A DNA stretch of 64,000 nucleotides, from contig CAVSWT010000006.1 of assembly GCA_963731745.1 (NCBI GenBank), positions 62,001 through 126,000 of the forward strand. The letters run 5' to 3'. The translations under genes and the position numbers were made by a program. The DNA is from CAVSWT01 sp963731745. GTDB lineage: Bacteria; Bacteroidota; Ignavibacteria; Ignavibacteriales; Ignavibacteriaceae. Shown here one piece after another: positions 8,517-17,806 of this stretch (positions are counted from its first letter, which is position 1; the number at the start of each line of letters is the position of its first letter). Under the pieces are notes generated by a model. The model had not been told where the DNA came from. It did not search any database and saw only the letters and a list, made by a program, of their open reading frames with translations.

Positions 8517-10844
8517 TTAAATCGTGAAGTTTAAATTAAATATCAAACTAGCTGTCGGCTGCGGGATTCCATTATAATCCCAATATTTTTTACTTCCTAT
8601 ATTTTGCCCTGTTAAACCTAAATGAATATTATCTTTATCAAATCCTATTGTAGCTTTCAAAATTAAGTAAGAAGGAATTGTTAACGTGTTAGCGTCGTCA
8701 AAATAATAACTGCTGCTATAGTTCATTCCCACTCCTGCACTGATTCCACTAAAAAAACCCGCTGAGAAATTATAGTAAGCCCAAAGATTTGACATATTTT
8801 TTGGTACACCTAATGGCCGATTTCCTTGAACATTCAAATTACTTTTAATAAACTTACTCTCATTGTAGTTGTAGCCTAAAATCACATTTAATCCTGTAAA
8901 TGGATTTGCTCTAAAATCAACATCAACACCGCTGCTTCTTTGAGTTCCATCTTGAATTGAAAGAACTGGATTAGCAGGATCAACTCTAACTTTGTTACTA
9001 ACCTTAATTAAGTAATAAGAAATTGTAGAAGTATATTTATTATCGTTTAAATTTAACTTCACGCCGCCTTCAATCTGTTCGGCATATTCTGGATCAAAGC
9101 TTTGGTTTTGTATGTTTGCAGTGATGTAATTAAACCCTTGCATATAATTTGTATAAAGTGATAGTTCATTCTGAATTAACTGATATGAAATTCCAATTTG
9201 AGGACTGAAGACACCCTGATTAAATGGTTTCGAGCTGAAGCTGCCTGCTATTAAGTTTTTATTACCGTTATAGTCGTTATAATCATATCTTACGCTTAAC
9301 ATTAAATCCAAATCACTAAAAAAGCTTGATACATTGGAAATAAACATTGCATATGAATTTCTACTTTCATCCGATTTGGTAGAGAAGGTATAATTTGTTC
9401 TCAATTTTTCTACATTTAATTCAGGATTTGATTCTGAAGTATAATCTATGGTATCTGCATTTAATATGAAATGATTTGAAGCATTTACTTCAACCCACTG
9501 ATAATCAAAGCCGGCTAAAAATTTATTAGTGATATTTCCTACTGAAAACTCACCATTTATTTTTGGCTGAATATCCAGCGAATTGATTTGCCCGGAATAA
9601 TCATAAATAGATCTGCTCATTAACGAATTATTTATAAATGTTGGCAGCATAGTTGAACCATTAAAATTGTAATCAGCCAATGCAATGCTTGTACTGAAAT
9701 TCCATTTATTTGAAATCAGATAATTAATTTGCCCATAATAATTATTTAAAATTGATGGTGAATGAGTAAGTCTATCTGAGCTATAAGATTTATAATAATT
9801 TGTTCTGATTTCATCAATGCGGTTTTTACCCAATGCAGCTGCTCCACTGAAAAGAGTATTTGCGGATAGATTAAAAGAGTTTAATTCCGCTTCCAAAAGA
9901 ATATTCGATTTTTCACTAATTTTAAAATAAAAAGATGGTGTCAACATATATGACCTTCTATATCCAAAATCCTGGAAGCTGTTCTCTGAATGCACGGCAG
10001 TATTTATTCTCATCAAGAATGTTTTGTTTTTATTTAAAGGCAAATTAATATCACCGAAAAAGCGTTGAAGATTATAAGATCCAAAAGTTAATCCGAAATT
10101 ATAATAATCTTCATTAAAAGGATGTTTGGTTACTTTATTAATTAAGCCACCGTAGCCAATTCCCCATGATCCATAAATTGGTCCGGATGGGCCTCTTATA
10201 ATTTCAAGTCTCTCAATTATTTGCGGATCACCTCCGTTAGAACTGAAATTATAAATCCCATTTCTAATAAATGAATTAGTTAAAAAACCTCTTATAAAAG
10301 TTCCCAGAATTCCAGTTGGGCCTTCGGAAGAAATATTACCGCCGGGAATTGATTTCAATGCATTTGCATAGTCAACAATATTTTGTTCACTTAATACGGC
10401 TTTTGAACTTGTACTGTAAGATTGTGGATTTTCCAAATTCTTTATAGGTATTTTTGATACAAATTCACTTTCTTCTATACTGAATTTATTAACTTTTTTA
10501 TCTTCTACTAACACTTCCTCCAATTCAGGTGCAGACTCCGCCAAAGTTATTTTTCCAATGTCATTAACACCCGGATTAAGGTGAACTATTATTTCTTTTT
10601 TTTCATAACCAACGAATGTAATTAAGAGTGTATAATTTCCAGGTAATAAATTAGCAATCTCAAACTTTCCTTTTGAATTTGTTGCAGTGCCTTCGTATCC
10701 GCCAACTATTTTCACGTTCACTAGTTCCGCAGGCTTTCCTTTATTATTTAGAATAGTCCCTTTTACTATTGATAATTTATTTTGAGCAATAGAAAATGAA
10801 AACGTCAGTATGACACCCACAGCAATCAGAAAATATTTATTCAT
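8517..10844 (-). CDS. TonB-dependent outer-membrane receptor, siderophore-receptor type
   Basis: Imports a ligand, probably an iron chelate, across the outer membrane using TonB energy. I place the start at the ATG at 10844, which begins a signal peptide (MNKYFLIAVGVILTFSFSIA); an in-frame TTG at 10865 would add seven unlikely residues. Residues ~25-110 form a carboxypeptidase-regulatory-like beta domain (KGTILNNKGKPAELVNVKI, then NLLPGNYTLLITFVGYEKK), typical of Bacteroidota receptors. A plug domain follows (IERLEIIRGPSGPIYG), then a long beta barrel to the C-terminus. The overall look is of FhuA/ferric-siderophore receptors rather than SusC, and no susD gene follows. A Fur-box-like site lies about 120 bp upstream. 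Ligand not determinable here. Confidence 0.9.
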   Translation of the reverse strand: MNKYFLIAVGVILTFSFSIAQNKLSIVKGTILNNKGKPAELVNVKIVGGYEGTATNSKGKFEIANLLPGNYTLLITFVGYEKKEIIVHLNPGVNDIGKITLAESAPELEEVLVEDKKVNKFSIEESEFVSKIPIKNLENPQSYSTSSKAVLSEQNIVDYANALKSIPGGNISSEGPTGILGTFIRGFLTNSFIRNGIYNFSSNGGDPQIIERLEIIRGPSGPIYGSWGIGYGGLINKVTKHPFNEDYYNFGLTFGSYNLQRFFGDINLPLNKNKTFLMRINTAVHSENSFQDFGYRRSYMLTPSFYFKISEKSNILLEAELNSFNLSANTLFSGAAALGKNRIDEIRTNYYKSYSSDRLTHSPSILNNYYGQINYLISNKWNFSTSIALADYNFNGSTMLPTFINNSLMSRSIYDYSGQINSLDIQPKINGEFSVGNITNKFLAGFDYQWVEVNASNHFILNADTIDYTSESNPELNVEKLRTNYTFSTKSDESRNSYAMFISNVSSFFSDLDLMLSVRYDYNDYNGNKNLIAGSFSSKPFNQGVFSPQIGISYQLIQNELSLYTNYMQGFNYITANIQNQSFDPEYAEQIEGGVKLNLNDNKYTSTISYYLIKVSNKVRVDPANPVLSIQDGTQRSSGVDVDFRANPFTGLNVILGYNYNESKFIKSNLNVQGNRPLGVPKNMSNLWAYYNFSAGFFSGISAGVGMNYSSSYYFDDANTLTIPSYLILKATIGFDKDNIHLGLTGQNIGSKKYWDYNGIPQPTASLIFNLNFTI

Positions 10845-11192
10845 AAAGGAACAGCTCTTATACAATTTGATTTTGGGAAATGTGATTTTTTTTAGAAACT
10901 AAAATAAATTTTTACAGAAACATTTTTTAAATTTATTTTTGTTTTTTGTCCCATATCACATTGATAATGATAGTGAATTTAAAGAGCAACCCATACAGAA
11001 TTTGATTCAGTATCTCAGCAAAAATTTTAGTTGCATTTAAATAAATATTTATTTAATTACGCCGAGTAAACTTTCCTATATTTAATTCGTGTTCTAATTG
11101 AGTCGATGACGTTAAATACGCTATAAGCTGTTATCCTTCAAGCTAAGTGGTCTGAATTTTCATTATTAATTATTTACAATACCGTTATTAAT
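10845..11192. other. Divergent promoter region between the TonB receptor and a response regulator gene
   Basis: 348 bp between two divergently read genes. It is AT-rich, with no ORF of note. It contains one Fur-box-like half at 10963 (listed separately) and presumably the promoters of both flanking genes. No hairpin or repeat stands out. Confidence 0.5.
10963..10981 (-). promoter_or_regulatory. Candidate Fur-type iron box upstream of the TonB receptor
   Basis: The plus strand reads GATAATGATA followed by GTGAATTT. The first ten bases equal the left part of the classical Fur consensus GATAATGATAATCATTATC; the right half is degenerate. It lies about 119 bp upstream of the receptor start, inside a plausible promoter region. 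One half-site match in AT-rich DNA can arise by chance, so this is a suggestion only. Confidence 0.35.
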
Positions 11193-11573
11193 ATGAATAG
11201 AAAGATTTTAATTGTTGAGGATGATTTAATAATTGCACTCGACGTCAAAAAACTTCTTACGGATGAAGGCTATCAAATTATAGGTGTTGTCAAATCTATT
11301 TCAGGATTAAATAAAATTCTCAATAAGTCAAAACCAGATCTTATAATCAGCGATTTAATTCTCGATAAAAATTCTAGAAATTTTGAAAAGGTAATATTTA
11401 ATTTAAAGAACCTTCAAATCCCTTTTATCATTTTGAGCAGCGTTTCGAATAATTCTGAACTGAATGATAAATTCTTTCCCGAAAAAATAAATTTTCTGGC
11501 AAAACCATTCGATTCAGTTGAACTTCTTCAAAGAATAGATGAAGTGTTTAACCGGCAGTTGAATACCCTATGA
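11193..11573 (+). CDS. Single-domain response regulator (CheY-like receiver)
   Basis: 126 aa, one receiver domain with no output domain. Visible landmarks are the acidic pocket ILIVEDDLI near the N-terminus, the probable phospho-accepting Asp in LIISDLIL (about residue 53) and the conserved Lys in FLAKPFD near the C-terminus. The usual Thr/Ser position falls in ILSSVS. It is read divergently from the TonB receptor/kinase pair and is likely a partner of the HisKA_2 kinase at 6735 (inference from proximity). It shares only fold-level similarity with the next regulator. Confidence 0.88.
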   Translation: MNRKILIVEDDLIIALDVKKLLTDEGYQIIGVVKSISGLNKILNKSKPDLIISDLILDKNSRNFEKVIFNLKNLQIPFIILSSVSNNSELNDKFFPEKINFLAKPFDSVELLQRIDEVFNRQLNTL

Positions 11574-11677
11574 ATGCTCAATTTTTGGCTAATTTGCTAC
11601 TTTAAAAATGATGGCGGTCAACTCACCTGGTACTATTAATTTTTATCTTTAGTATAAAATAATAGAAAGATGTTTAC

Positions 11678-12043
11678 GTGATTAAACGACACGAAATAAT
11701 TGTTGTTGAAGATGAATTTATAAGTGCATTAGAAATTACAACCATTTTGCGAAGTAAAGGCTATGATGTAATAAATGGAATAGCCAGGGGAGAAAATGCA
11801 ATTAAAATTATTAAAGAAACAAAACCAGCCTTAATAATATTAGATATAATGCTTAAGGATGACATTACCGGGATTGCAGTAGCTGAATGGGCACAATTTT
11901 TTAATATACCTTATATTTTTGTAACTGCATCATCCGACGACGATACTCTAAGCAAAATAAATAAAATGCATCCCGTTTCTACTATCATAAAACCATTCAG
12001 TCAAAATGAATTGCTGTTTGCAGTTTCGCAAGCGTTCAACTGA
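11678..12043 (+). CDS. Single-domain response regulator (CheY-like receiver)
   Basis: 121 aa, a second stand-alone receiver domain. Landmarks are IIVVEDEFISALE (acidic pocket), LIILDIML (phospho-accepting Asp), FVTASSDD (Thr position) and IIKPFSQNEL (Lys). The start is GTG at 11678; the only nearby upstream ATG (11670) is in another frame. The VEDE form with an alanine-rich start is common among receivers that work with HisKA_2/HWE kinases. It lies 104 bp after the previous regulator and could be in the same transcript. Confidence 0.85.
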   Translation: MIKRHEIIVVEDEFISALEITTILRSKGYDVINGIARGENAIKIIKETKPALIILDIMLKDDITGIAVAEWAQFFNIPYIFVTASSDDDTLSKINKMHPVSTIIKPFSQNELLFAVSQAFN

Positions 12044-12096
12044 TTTTTAAATTTACAAATTAGAAAATGTCAGTAAATAGAATTTTAATTTTGATT

Positions 12097-14655
12097 TTAT
12101 AAATTTGCTTCAAGTTTTGAGAGGCAATTTTTTATATCAATCCCCTTCCCTAATACACCTTTGAACAAATCCTTTACCTGTCCAATTCTGCGAAAAATAT
12201 TTTCAATATTATAATCCTGTGGACTAATTCCCGGTTTTACTTCATCCCAATGTAAAGGAGTAGAAACTGTACCTCCAGGTTTGGGCCTTAAACTATACGG
12301 CGCTGCTATGGTTTGTCCTTTATTGTTCTGTAAATAATCAAGATAAACTTTCTTCTGTCTTTTGGAAGGGCTTCTTTCAATGCTGGTAAATTCCGGAATT
12401 CTATCATGAACTATATTGGCAATAACTTTAGCAAAATTCTTCACATTTTCAAACTCGTATTTAGCATTTAAAGGCACATAAATATGCATGCCTGTTGCAC
12501 CGGAAGTTTTACAATAACTTTTTGCACCGGCAATATCCAGCACAGCTTTAACTTCTAATGCCGTTTCAATTACTTTATCAAAACTTATATTTTCAGGATC
12601 CAAATCAATCACCATGTAATCTGGGTTATCAATTTTATTAATTTTAGAAAACCATGGATTAATTTCTATGCAGCCCAAATTTGCCATATACAATAAAGTC
12701 TTTTCATCATTGCACACTAAATAATTTATATCAGATTCATTATGCTTTGAATAAATTTTTTCTGTTTTAATCCAGTCCGGATGTTTAGTATTAAAATCTT
12801 TTTGATAAAAACCTTTTTTATCAATTCCATTTGGATGACGATTTAGATTTTCAGGACGATCTTTTAAATACGGTAAAATGTATTTTGAAATTTTTCTGTA
12901 ATACTCAATCACGTCTCCTTTTGTATATCCATCTTCCGGAAAATAAATTTTACTAAGATGCGTTAGTTTTAATTCTTCATCATTTACTTTAACTTTTTTA
13001 TTTTCACCATCATTTTTGGAACTTTTGGATTTCCCCTTATTCTTTTTTTTAGAACTTGAAGCTGATTTAGAACTGGAATTATTCTTCACGTCTGCGGGTA
13101 ATTCTTTCACTACTTTTGCTGCATCTTTATCTTCTCTTAAGCCTAAATAAATCGGCTGCCTCATATGTCCGTCATCGGTCCATTCTGAAAATTTAACTTC
13201 ACATATAATTTTAGGAGTGGTCCACTTCGCCGGGGTATTTGTTTTTGGTTCAACTTTGAATGGAGATGTTTTTCTTATCAGAGGTTTTAGTTTTTTATAA
13301 ACGGATTCCAATTCATTATCCGTAAACCCGCCGCCGGTGTGTCCCACATATATGAAATCATCACCCTCATAAACACCTAATACTAATGCGCCTATTTTTT
13401 TTCTACTGCCTTTTGGTTTTGTGAATCCGCCGATAACTGCTTCCTGCCTTTTAAGAATTTTAATTTTTAACCAATCTTTAACTCTTTTGCCGGGATCATA
13501 TGTTGCTTCTTTATTCTTGGCTATAATTCCTTCAAGCTTTTTTTCTTGGGCAGCTTTAAAAAATTCTTTTCCATTTTTTTCTATGTGATCACTAATCTTT
13601 AAATGAGAAGTGTTAAACTCAATTTTTTGTAAAATTTTTTTTCTTGTAATCTGGGGAAGTTCAGTTAAATCATATCCATTTAAATAAACAATATCAAAAA
13701 TATAATAAACTAAATTTCCTTTACCAGTTTTTTGATAGTTTTGAAGCAGCTGAAAACTAGATTTACCTTCTTCATCAACAACTACAACTTCACCGTCAAG
13801 AATTACATCGCCTTCAATAATTTTTAAATCTTCTGCAACGTCCGAAAATTTTTTGTTAAAAGATTTGTTATTTCTGGAATGAAGATTAACCTTTCCGTCT
13901 TTTATTTCAGCGATTGCTCTATATCCATCCCATTTAATTTCGTATATCCAATTTTTATCATCAAATGGTTCATCTGTTAATGTAGCCAACATTGGTTTGA
14001 AATTTTTAGGAAAGTCCTTTTTCTTGGCATCCTTAAAATCGGATTTTTTAAATTTGTCCGTTAGTTTTATTTTTTTTGATTCATCTTTACCGATTTCATC
14101 TATTTTTTTGCCTGAAATAACCGATTCATCTTTACTTAAAATATTTTTTGAATTTGCATATTCATCTTTCTTCTTAATTAGAAGCCAGGCATTTTGTTTA
14201 GGTTTTTTCATATCAACAAGGGCAAATTCTCCTTTAAGCTTTTCTCCTTGTAAAATAATTTTCAAATCACCTTTTTTTAAACCTTCTTCAATTAATTTAT
14301 TGTCATTTGATTTGCCGTTATTATTTGCTGACTTATATGTTCCTTTATCCCAAACTATAACATTTCCGGCGCCGTAATTGCCTTCGGGAATAGTACCTTC
14401 AAAATCTTTATAGTCGAATGGATGATCTTCAACCATCATTGCGAGTCTTTTTTCTTTCGGGTTCAATGAAGGGCCTTTTGGAACAGCCCAGCTTTTCAAA
14501 ACGCCATCCAGTTCCAAACGAAAATCATAGTGAAGATTTGTTGCATCATGTTTTTGAACAACAAATTGTAAATTTTTGGAATTGGATTTTTTATTCCCTT
14601 TAGGCTCGCTTGTCTTTCGAAAATCTCTTTTCTGATTATATTTTTTTAAACTCAT
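12097..14655 (-). CDS. ligD: NHEJ DNA ligase D (3'-phosphoesterase, ligase, polymerase)
   Basis: The multifunctional end-processing and ligating enzyme of bacterial non-homologous end joining, 852 aa. Domain order is phosphoesterase-ligase-polymerase, as in Pseudomonas. The phosphoesterase domain (~30-165) has H36, H42, D44, R46 and H78, in the spacing known for the P. aeruginosa enzyme. The ATP-dependent ligase domain (~220-510) has the adenylated lysine K241 in YEIKWDGYRA. After a Ser/Lys-rich linker (~525-555) comes the primase-polymerase domain, with the metal-binding pair in MVIDLDPE and the HIYVPL and RSPSKRQ stretches. It lies 57 bp downstream of the ku gene on the same strand, so the two form a repair operon. 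Confidence 0.97.
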   Translation of the reverse strand: MSLKKYNQKRDFRKTSEPKGNKKSNSKNLQFVVQKHDATNLHYDFRLELDGVLKSWAVPKGPSLNPKEKRLAMMVEDHPFDYKDFEGTIPEGNYGAGNVIVWDKGTYKSANNNGKSNDNKLIEEGLKKGDLKIILQGEKLKGEFALVDMKKPKQNAWLLIKKKDEYANSKNILSKDESVISGKKIDEIGKDESKKIKLTDKFKKSDFKDAKKKDFPKNFKPMLATLTDEPFDDKNWIYEIKWDGYRAIAEIKDGKVNLHSRNNKSFNKKFSDVAEDLKIIEGDVILDGEVVVVDEEGKSSFQLLQNYQKTGKGNLVYYIFDIVYLNGYDLTELPQITRKKILQKIEFNTSHLKISDHIEKNGKEFFKAAQEKKLEGIIAKNKEATYDPGKRVKDWLKIKILKRQEAVIGGFTKPKGSRKKIGALVLGVYEGDDFIYVGHTGGGFTDNELESVYKKLKPLIRKTSPFKVEPKTNTPAKWTTPKIICEVKFSEWTDDGHMRQPIYLGLREDKDAAKVVKELPADVKNNSSSKSASSSKKKNKGKSKSSKNDGENKKVKVNDEELKLTHLSKIYFPEDGYTKGDVIEYYRKISKYILPYLKDRPENLNRHPNGIDKKGFYQKDFNTKHPDWIKTEKIYSKHNESDINYLVCNDEKTLLYMANLGCIEINPWFSKINKIDNPDYMVIDLDPENISFDKVIETALEVKAVLDIAGAKSYCKTSGATGMHIYVPLNAKYEFENVKNFAKVIANIVHDRIPEFTSIERSPSKRQKKVYLDYLQNNKGQTIAAPYSLRPKPGGTVSTPLHWDEVKPGISPQDYNIENIFRRIGQVKDLFKGVLGKGIDIKNCLSKLEANL

Positions 14656-14712
14656 CTTATTTTATTTAATATTTTAAATGTAAATAAAGAATATTCATAA
14701 ATTATATATGAA

Positions 14713-15495
14713 TTACGCAGCTGATTTTTTCTTTTTCTGATTCAAGCTTTTCTTTAATAAGGTCATCATGTCAATAACTTTAGCTTGCTGCGGTTCCTCT
14801 TTCTTCTTAGTTATTTTTTTGCCTTTAGCTTTTGCTTTAATTAGTTTTTTCAAATCCTCAATATATGTGTCATCATACTGATCAGGGTTAAATTTTGAAG
14901 TGGACTGTTTAATTAACTGTTCAGCCATATTTAATTCTTTAGTTTTTATAATTTTTGAATCTGGTAATTTTAAATTTTTATATTCTCTAATTTCATCATG
15001 ATATCTTAATTGGTTAAAAATCAGCAGCTTTCCATAAGGTTTTACCACACCTATATGTTCACGATTTCGAATAACAACATTTCCAATCCCAACCAGTTTA
15101 GTTTTTTTAAGAGCCTGACGTAACAATGCATAAGGCTTAATTCCATTCTTATCCGGTTCTAAGTAATACGGCTTTTCGAAAAATATAGTGTCAATCTCGG
15201 ATTCTTTTACAAAATCCTGAATATCAATTGTATTAGTCTTCTCAACATTAGCTTTCTCAAAATCTTCCTTATCAAGAATTACGTAATCTCCTTCTCTATA
15301 TTCATAACCTTTAACAATATCTTTCCACGGAATTTCCTTACCATCATTTCTGCAGACGCGAGAATATTTAACCGGACACAAGTCACCCTTACGAAGCATA
15401 TCAAGATCCAAAGTATTGTTTTGCGATCCGCTATATAGCTTAACTGGTATAGTGACTAACCCGAAGTTAATTGTTCCAGACCAAATGGCTCTCAT
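14713..15495 (-). CDS. ku: Non-homologous end joining protein Ku
   Basis: A 260-aa bacterial Ku, which forms a homodimeric ring that binds DNA double-strand ends and recruits LigD. The N-terminus MRAIWSGTINFGLVTIPVKL is the family signature, and CPVKYSRVCRNDGKEIPW, KGYEYREGDYVILDKED and the YLEPDKNGIKPYALLRQAL stretch follow in canonical order. The C-terminal tail is lysine-rich, as usual for the part that contacts LigD and DNA. The first gene of the ku-ligD pair, it starts with ATG at 15495. About 166 bp of AT-rich sequence separate it from the upstream AI-2E gene. Confidence 0.97.
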   Translation of the reverse strand: MRAIWSGTINFGLVTIPVKLYSGSQNNTLDLDMLRKGDLCPVKYSRVCRNDGKEIPWKDIVKGYEYREGDYVILDKEDFEKANVEKTNTIDIQDFVKESEIDTIFFEKPYYLEPDKNGIKPYALLRQALKKTKLVGIGNVVIRNREHIGVVKPYGKLLIFNQLRYHDEIREYKNLKLPDSKIIKTKELNMAEQLIKQSTSKFNPDQYDDTYIEDLKKLIKAKAKGKKITKKKEEPQQAKVIDMMTLLKKSLNQKKKKSAA

Positions 15496-15661
15496 GTTTA
15501 GTCTTCCGATTATTTATAATGTATGAACTTCAAAATAATTATAACAGAAATTCATATAGGTTTTATTAATCACATTTATAAATTGAAGAGTCGAGGTTTG
15601 ATAGAGACAACATCAATTATCTTTATAATCCATAAAATATTTTTGATTTAATAAATTTATA

Positions 15662-16723
15662 CTAAACTTTTTCAGGCACGTCATTCCCTAATAAAAAGCC
15701 AAAAGGTTTTAAAGAATCAATTCGATCGAATATAATTTTTACAATTGCTGTTAAAGGAATTGCTAAAAACATACCGGGAACTCCCCACAAAGCACCGCCG
15801 ATTAAAACTACAACGATCGAAATGAAAGCATTAATATTAACCTTTGAAGCAACAATTTTGGGAACAATAAAATGATTATCTGCAAGCTGGATAACATTGT
15901 ATACAATAAAAACCCACAATGCATAAATCGGGGGCTGACTGGTGATTGCCATTATCATCGCTAACGAAATTGCTATCACTCCCCCAATGTAAGGTATAAG
16001 ATTTAGTAATGCGCCTATTACACCCACTAAAATTGCTGATTCTACTCCCAGCAGCAGAAGAGCAACAGAATTTAGAACAGCAACTATTACAGTTTCAATC
16101 ATTAATCCAAAAAGATAGCTTTGAATTAATGATTTAGTTTTTACTAACACTTCGCTTACGGATTTATGTTTTTCATCCGGAAAAAGTTTCATAAAAAATT
16201 TTATAAACAATGGCTTATAAAACAAAATTAAAAATGTATATACTGGAAGGATGACAAATAAAAATAACATGCCGCTAATAGTACTTGCCAACGGCCCTAA
16301 TAATGCCTTACTGCTGCCGAAACCTTTGTCCTTTGTTTTTTCAATCCAGTTTATGATTTTGCTTTTTTCTAATCCAAAAGTATTAGAAATCCAGGTTAAA
16401 GTTTGATGATAAAGTTCAGTAAACTTTTTTTCGAATTTTGGTAAATCACTGCTGAAAGCCGCAATCTGGGAAGAGATAAAGTATGTTACAATAAAAAGTA
16501 TCAAAGCAGCAGTCACAAGAGCGATAATAATAGCTAAAATTCTGTTAATATTTTTACTTGTTAAGAACTTAACAAGTGGATTTAAAACTATTGCAATTAT
16601 GACTGCAAATAATATCGGAAGTATAATTTCCTGTCCAATATATAATATAAATATGAACGCCACTACCCCAAGCAATATTTGAGAAACTTGAGTGAAAGTC
16701 GACAAATTTTTAGTAGTTATCAT
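15662..16723 (-). CDS. AI-2E family transporter (TqsA/YdiK-like membrane protein)
   Basis: 353 aa with about eight membrane helices, two near the N-terminus separated by the short hydrophilic stretch NPLVKFLTSKNINR, then the soluble middle part and the remaining helices. The segment GVIGALLNLIPYIGGVIA, the later DNHFIVPKIVASKVNINAF and the final GVPGMFLAIPLTAI are the diagnostic AI-2E motifs. Family members export small molecules (autoinducer-2 in TqsA) or act as Na+/H+ antiporters; which applies here cannot be read from the sequence. It overlaps no neighbour and sits 46 bp downstream of the small DUF3185-like gene. Confidence 0.92.
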   Translation of the reverse strand: MITTKNLSTFTQVSQILLGVVAFIFILYIGQEIILPILFAVIIAIVLNPLVKFLTSKNINRILAIIIALVTAALILFIVTYFISSQIAAFSSDLPKFEKKFTELYHQTLTWISNTFGLEKSKIINWIEKTKDKGFGSSKALLGPLASTISGMLFLFVILPVYTFLILFYKPLFIKFFMKLFPDEKHKSVSEVLVKTKSLIQSYLFGLMIETVIVAVLNSVALLLLGVESAILVGVIGALLNLIPYIGGVIAISLAMIMAITSQPPIYALWVFIVYNVIQLADNHFIVPKIVASKVNINAFISIVVVLIGGALWGVPGMFLAIPLTAIVKIIFDRIDSLKPFGFLLGNDVPEKV

Positions 16724-16769
16724 TATGAACTTTTAAAGTTATTAAGGCAGCAGTTATCATCCTTCGATC

Positions 16770-16970
16770 TTAATGCTGTTTTGATACTGATAGAATTATT
16801 CCAACAACCAGCACTAGTCCAGCAATAATTATTGGAAGAATACTTCCCTGACTTAAAGTAACTTTAAGCCCCAGCAGATTTAATTGATCAGTTTGATTTG
16901 CATAATTAATTCCTGTTACAACTAACCCTATTGCCCCGGCAATAAGTAATATAATTCCTAATATTTTCAT
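16770..16970 (-). CDS. Small two-helix membrane protein, DUF3185-like
   Basis: 66 aa. Helix 1 is MKILGIILLIAGAIGLVVTG (2-21); a short outside loop follows, then helix 2 (about 44-62) and a basic tail. The pattern of a start helix ILGIILLIAGAIGLV and a second glycine/valine-rich helix fits DUF3185 proteins, which are small inner-membrane proteins of unknown function often near stress genes. It has an ATG start and is followed by the AI-2E gene on the same strand. Real gene likely, family moderately likely. Confidence 0.7.
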   Translation of the reverse strand: MKILGIILLIAGAIGLVVTGINYANQTDQLNLLGLKVTLSQGSILPIIIAGLVLVVGIILSVSKQH

Positions 16971-17202
16971 TTTATTTCTTTTGTGTTTGTTAATAAAGAA
17001 TAAATTATAGAATTATTTAGACTAAAGAATTGTGTTTGTTCACAATGACGAGCGCTGTATCACTTTATGGACTGACATAATTTATTTTGTCTTAAATCAT
17101 AGATTTTATTACAAGTGTTCATCCTCATTTCATATCTGCGTGTTAAAGTTAAATTTAGGCTGTGTGATTTTATATACTTAAAATAAAAACTATGGAGGCT
17201 CT

Positions 17203-17352
17203 ATGTTATGGACAATTTTTGTGATTCTGTTGGTGTTATGGTTATTAGGTCTAGTTACTTCCTATACGCTTGGCGGATTCATACATATACTTTTAGTTGT
17301 AGCAGTTGTAATTCTAATAATAAATCTAATTTCCGGTAGAAAAGCAGTTTGA
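17203..17352 (+). CDS. lmo0937-type small membrane peptide (copy 1)
   Basis: I found this 49-aa ORF by reading the intergenic DNA: ATG at 17203 after a strong GGAGG site (TATGGAGGCTCT), ending in TGA at 17350. The sequence starts MLWTIFVILLVLWLLGLV, then TSYTLGGFIHILLVVAVV, and ends ISGRKAV. It has two hydrophobic helices joined by the SYTLGGFIH turn, which is the hallmark of the lmo0937 family, small hydrophobic proteins widespread in soil bacteria and of unknown role. A clear paralog is at 42578. Small size and hydrophobicity suggest a membrane-stress peptide (inference). Confidence 0.85.
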   Translation: MLWTIFVILLVLWLLGLVTSYTLGGFIHILLVVAVVILIINLISGRKAV

Positions 17353-17435
17353 CATCGATTAAAATAATTTCATAAATATTATTTTTACGTGTTCTTTTTT
17401 GTAAGCAACGTAAGAATAATAATTAAAAATCTTAT

Positions 17436-17467
17436 ACGGAACGTACTCGCACAGCAGTATGTTCCGT
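17436..17467. other. Stem-loop, 11-bp stem with 10-nt loop
   Basis: Arms ACGGAACGTAC (17436-17446) and GTATGTTCCGT (17457-17467) pair over 11 bp with a single G-U pair. No T-run follows on the plus strand; on the minus strand ATAAGATTTTTAATT follows. It may be a weak terminator for the peptide gene ending at 17352, or part of a small RNA or protein-binding site. Structure seen, role unknown. Confidence 0.5.
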
Positions 17468-17806
17468 AAATGTTAAATTATGAATTTCTGTTCAGATAGG
17501 ACTACAATTATTTCCCTACTAAGATGCCTGAAATTTTGGGTTCACATCTCATATTAGTATCCTATTTCTTCCCTTCCTTATGATTAATAACGGTTTTAAT
17601 AATTTTATCTCAAACCCACTATAAATTTTAAGCTTATATTATAAAAATTAAATAGAATGATTTATTCAAATTCTCTTTAAATAAAAAAAACCTCTAACTT
17701 AGTTTTCAAATAAGCAAAAGGGAGGCAATTCTAAAGAAAGATCAGAAAAAATAAAAAAGTCAACCAAAGAAAAAGAGATGCAATGGTCTGAATATAAATA
17801 AAAATA

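Noticed and set aside
17720..17800. A purine-rich open stretch ending in EMQWSEYK
   Set aside because: No usable start codon; Lys/Glu/Ser content is what purine-rich DNA gives by chance.
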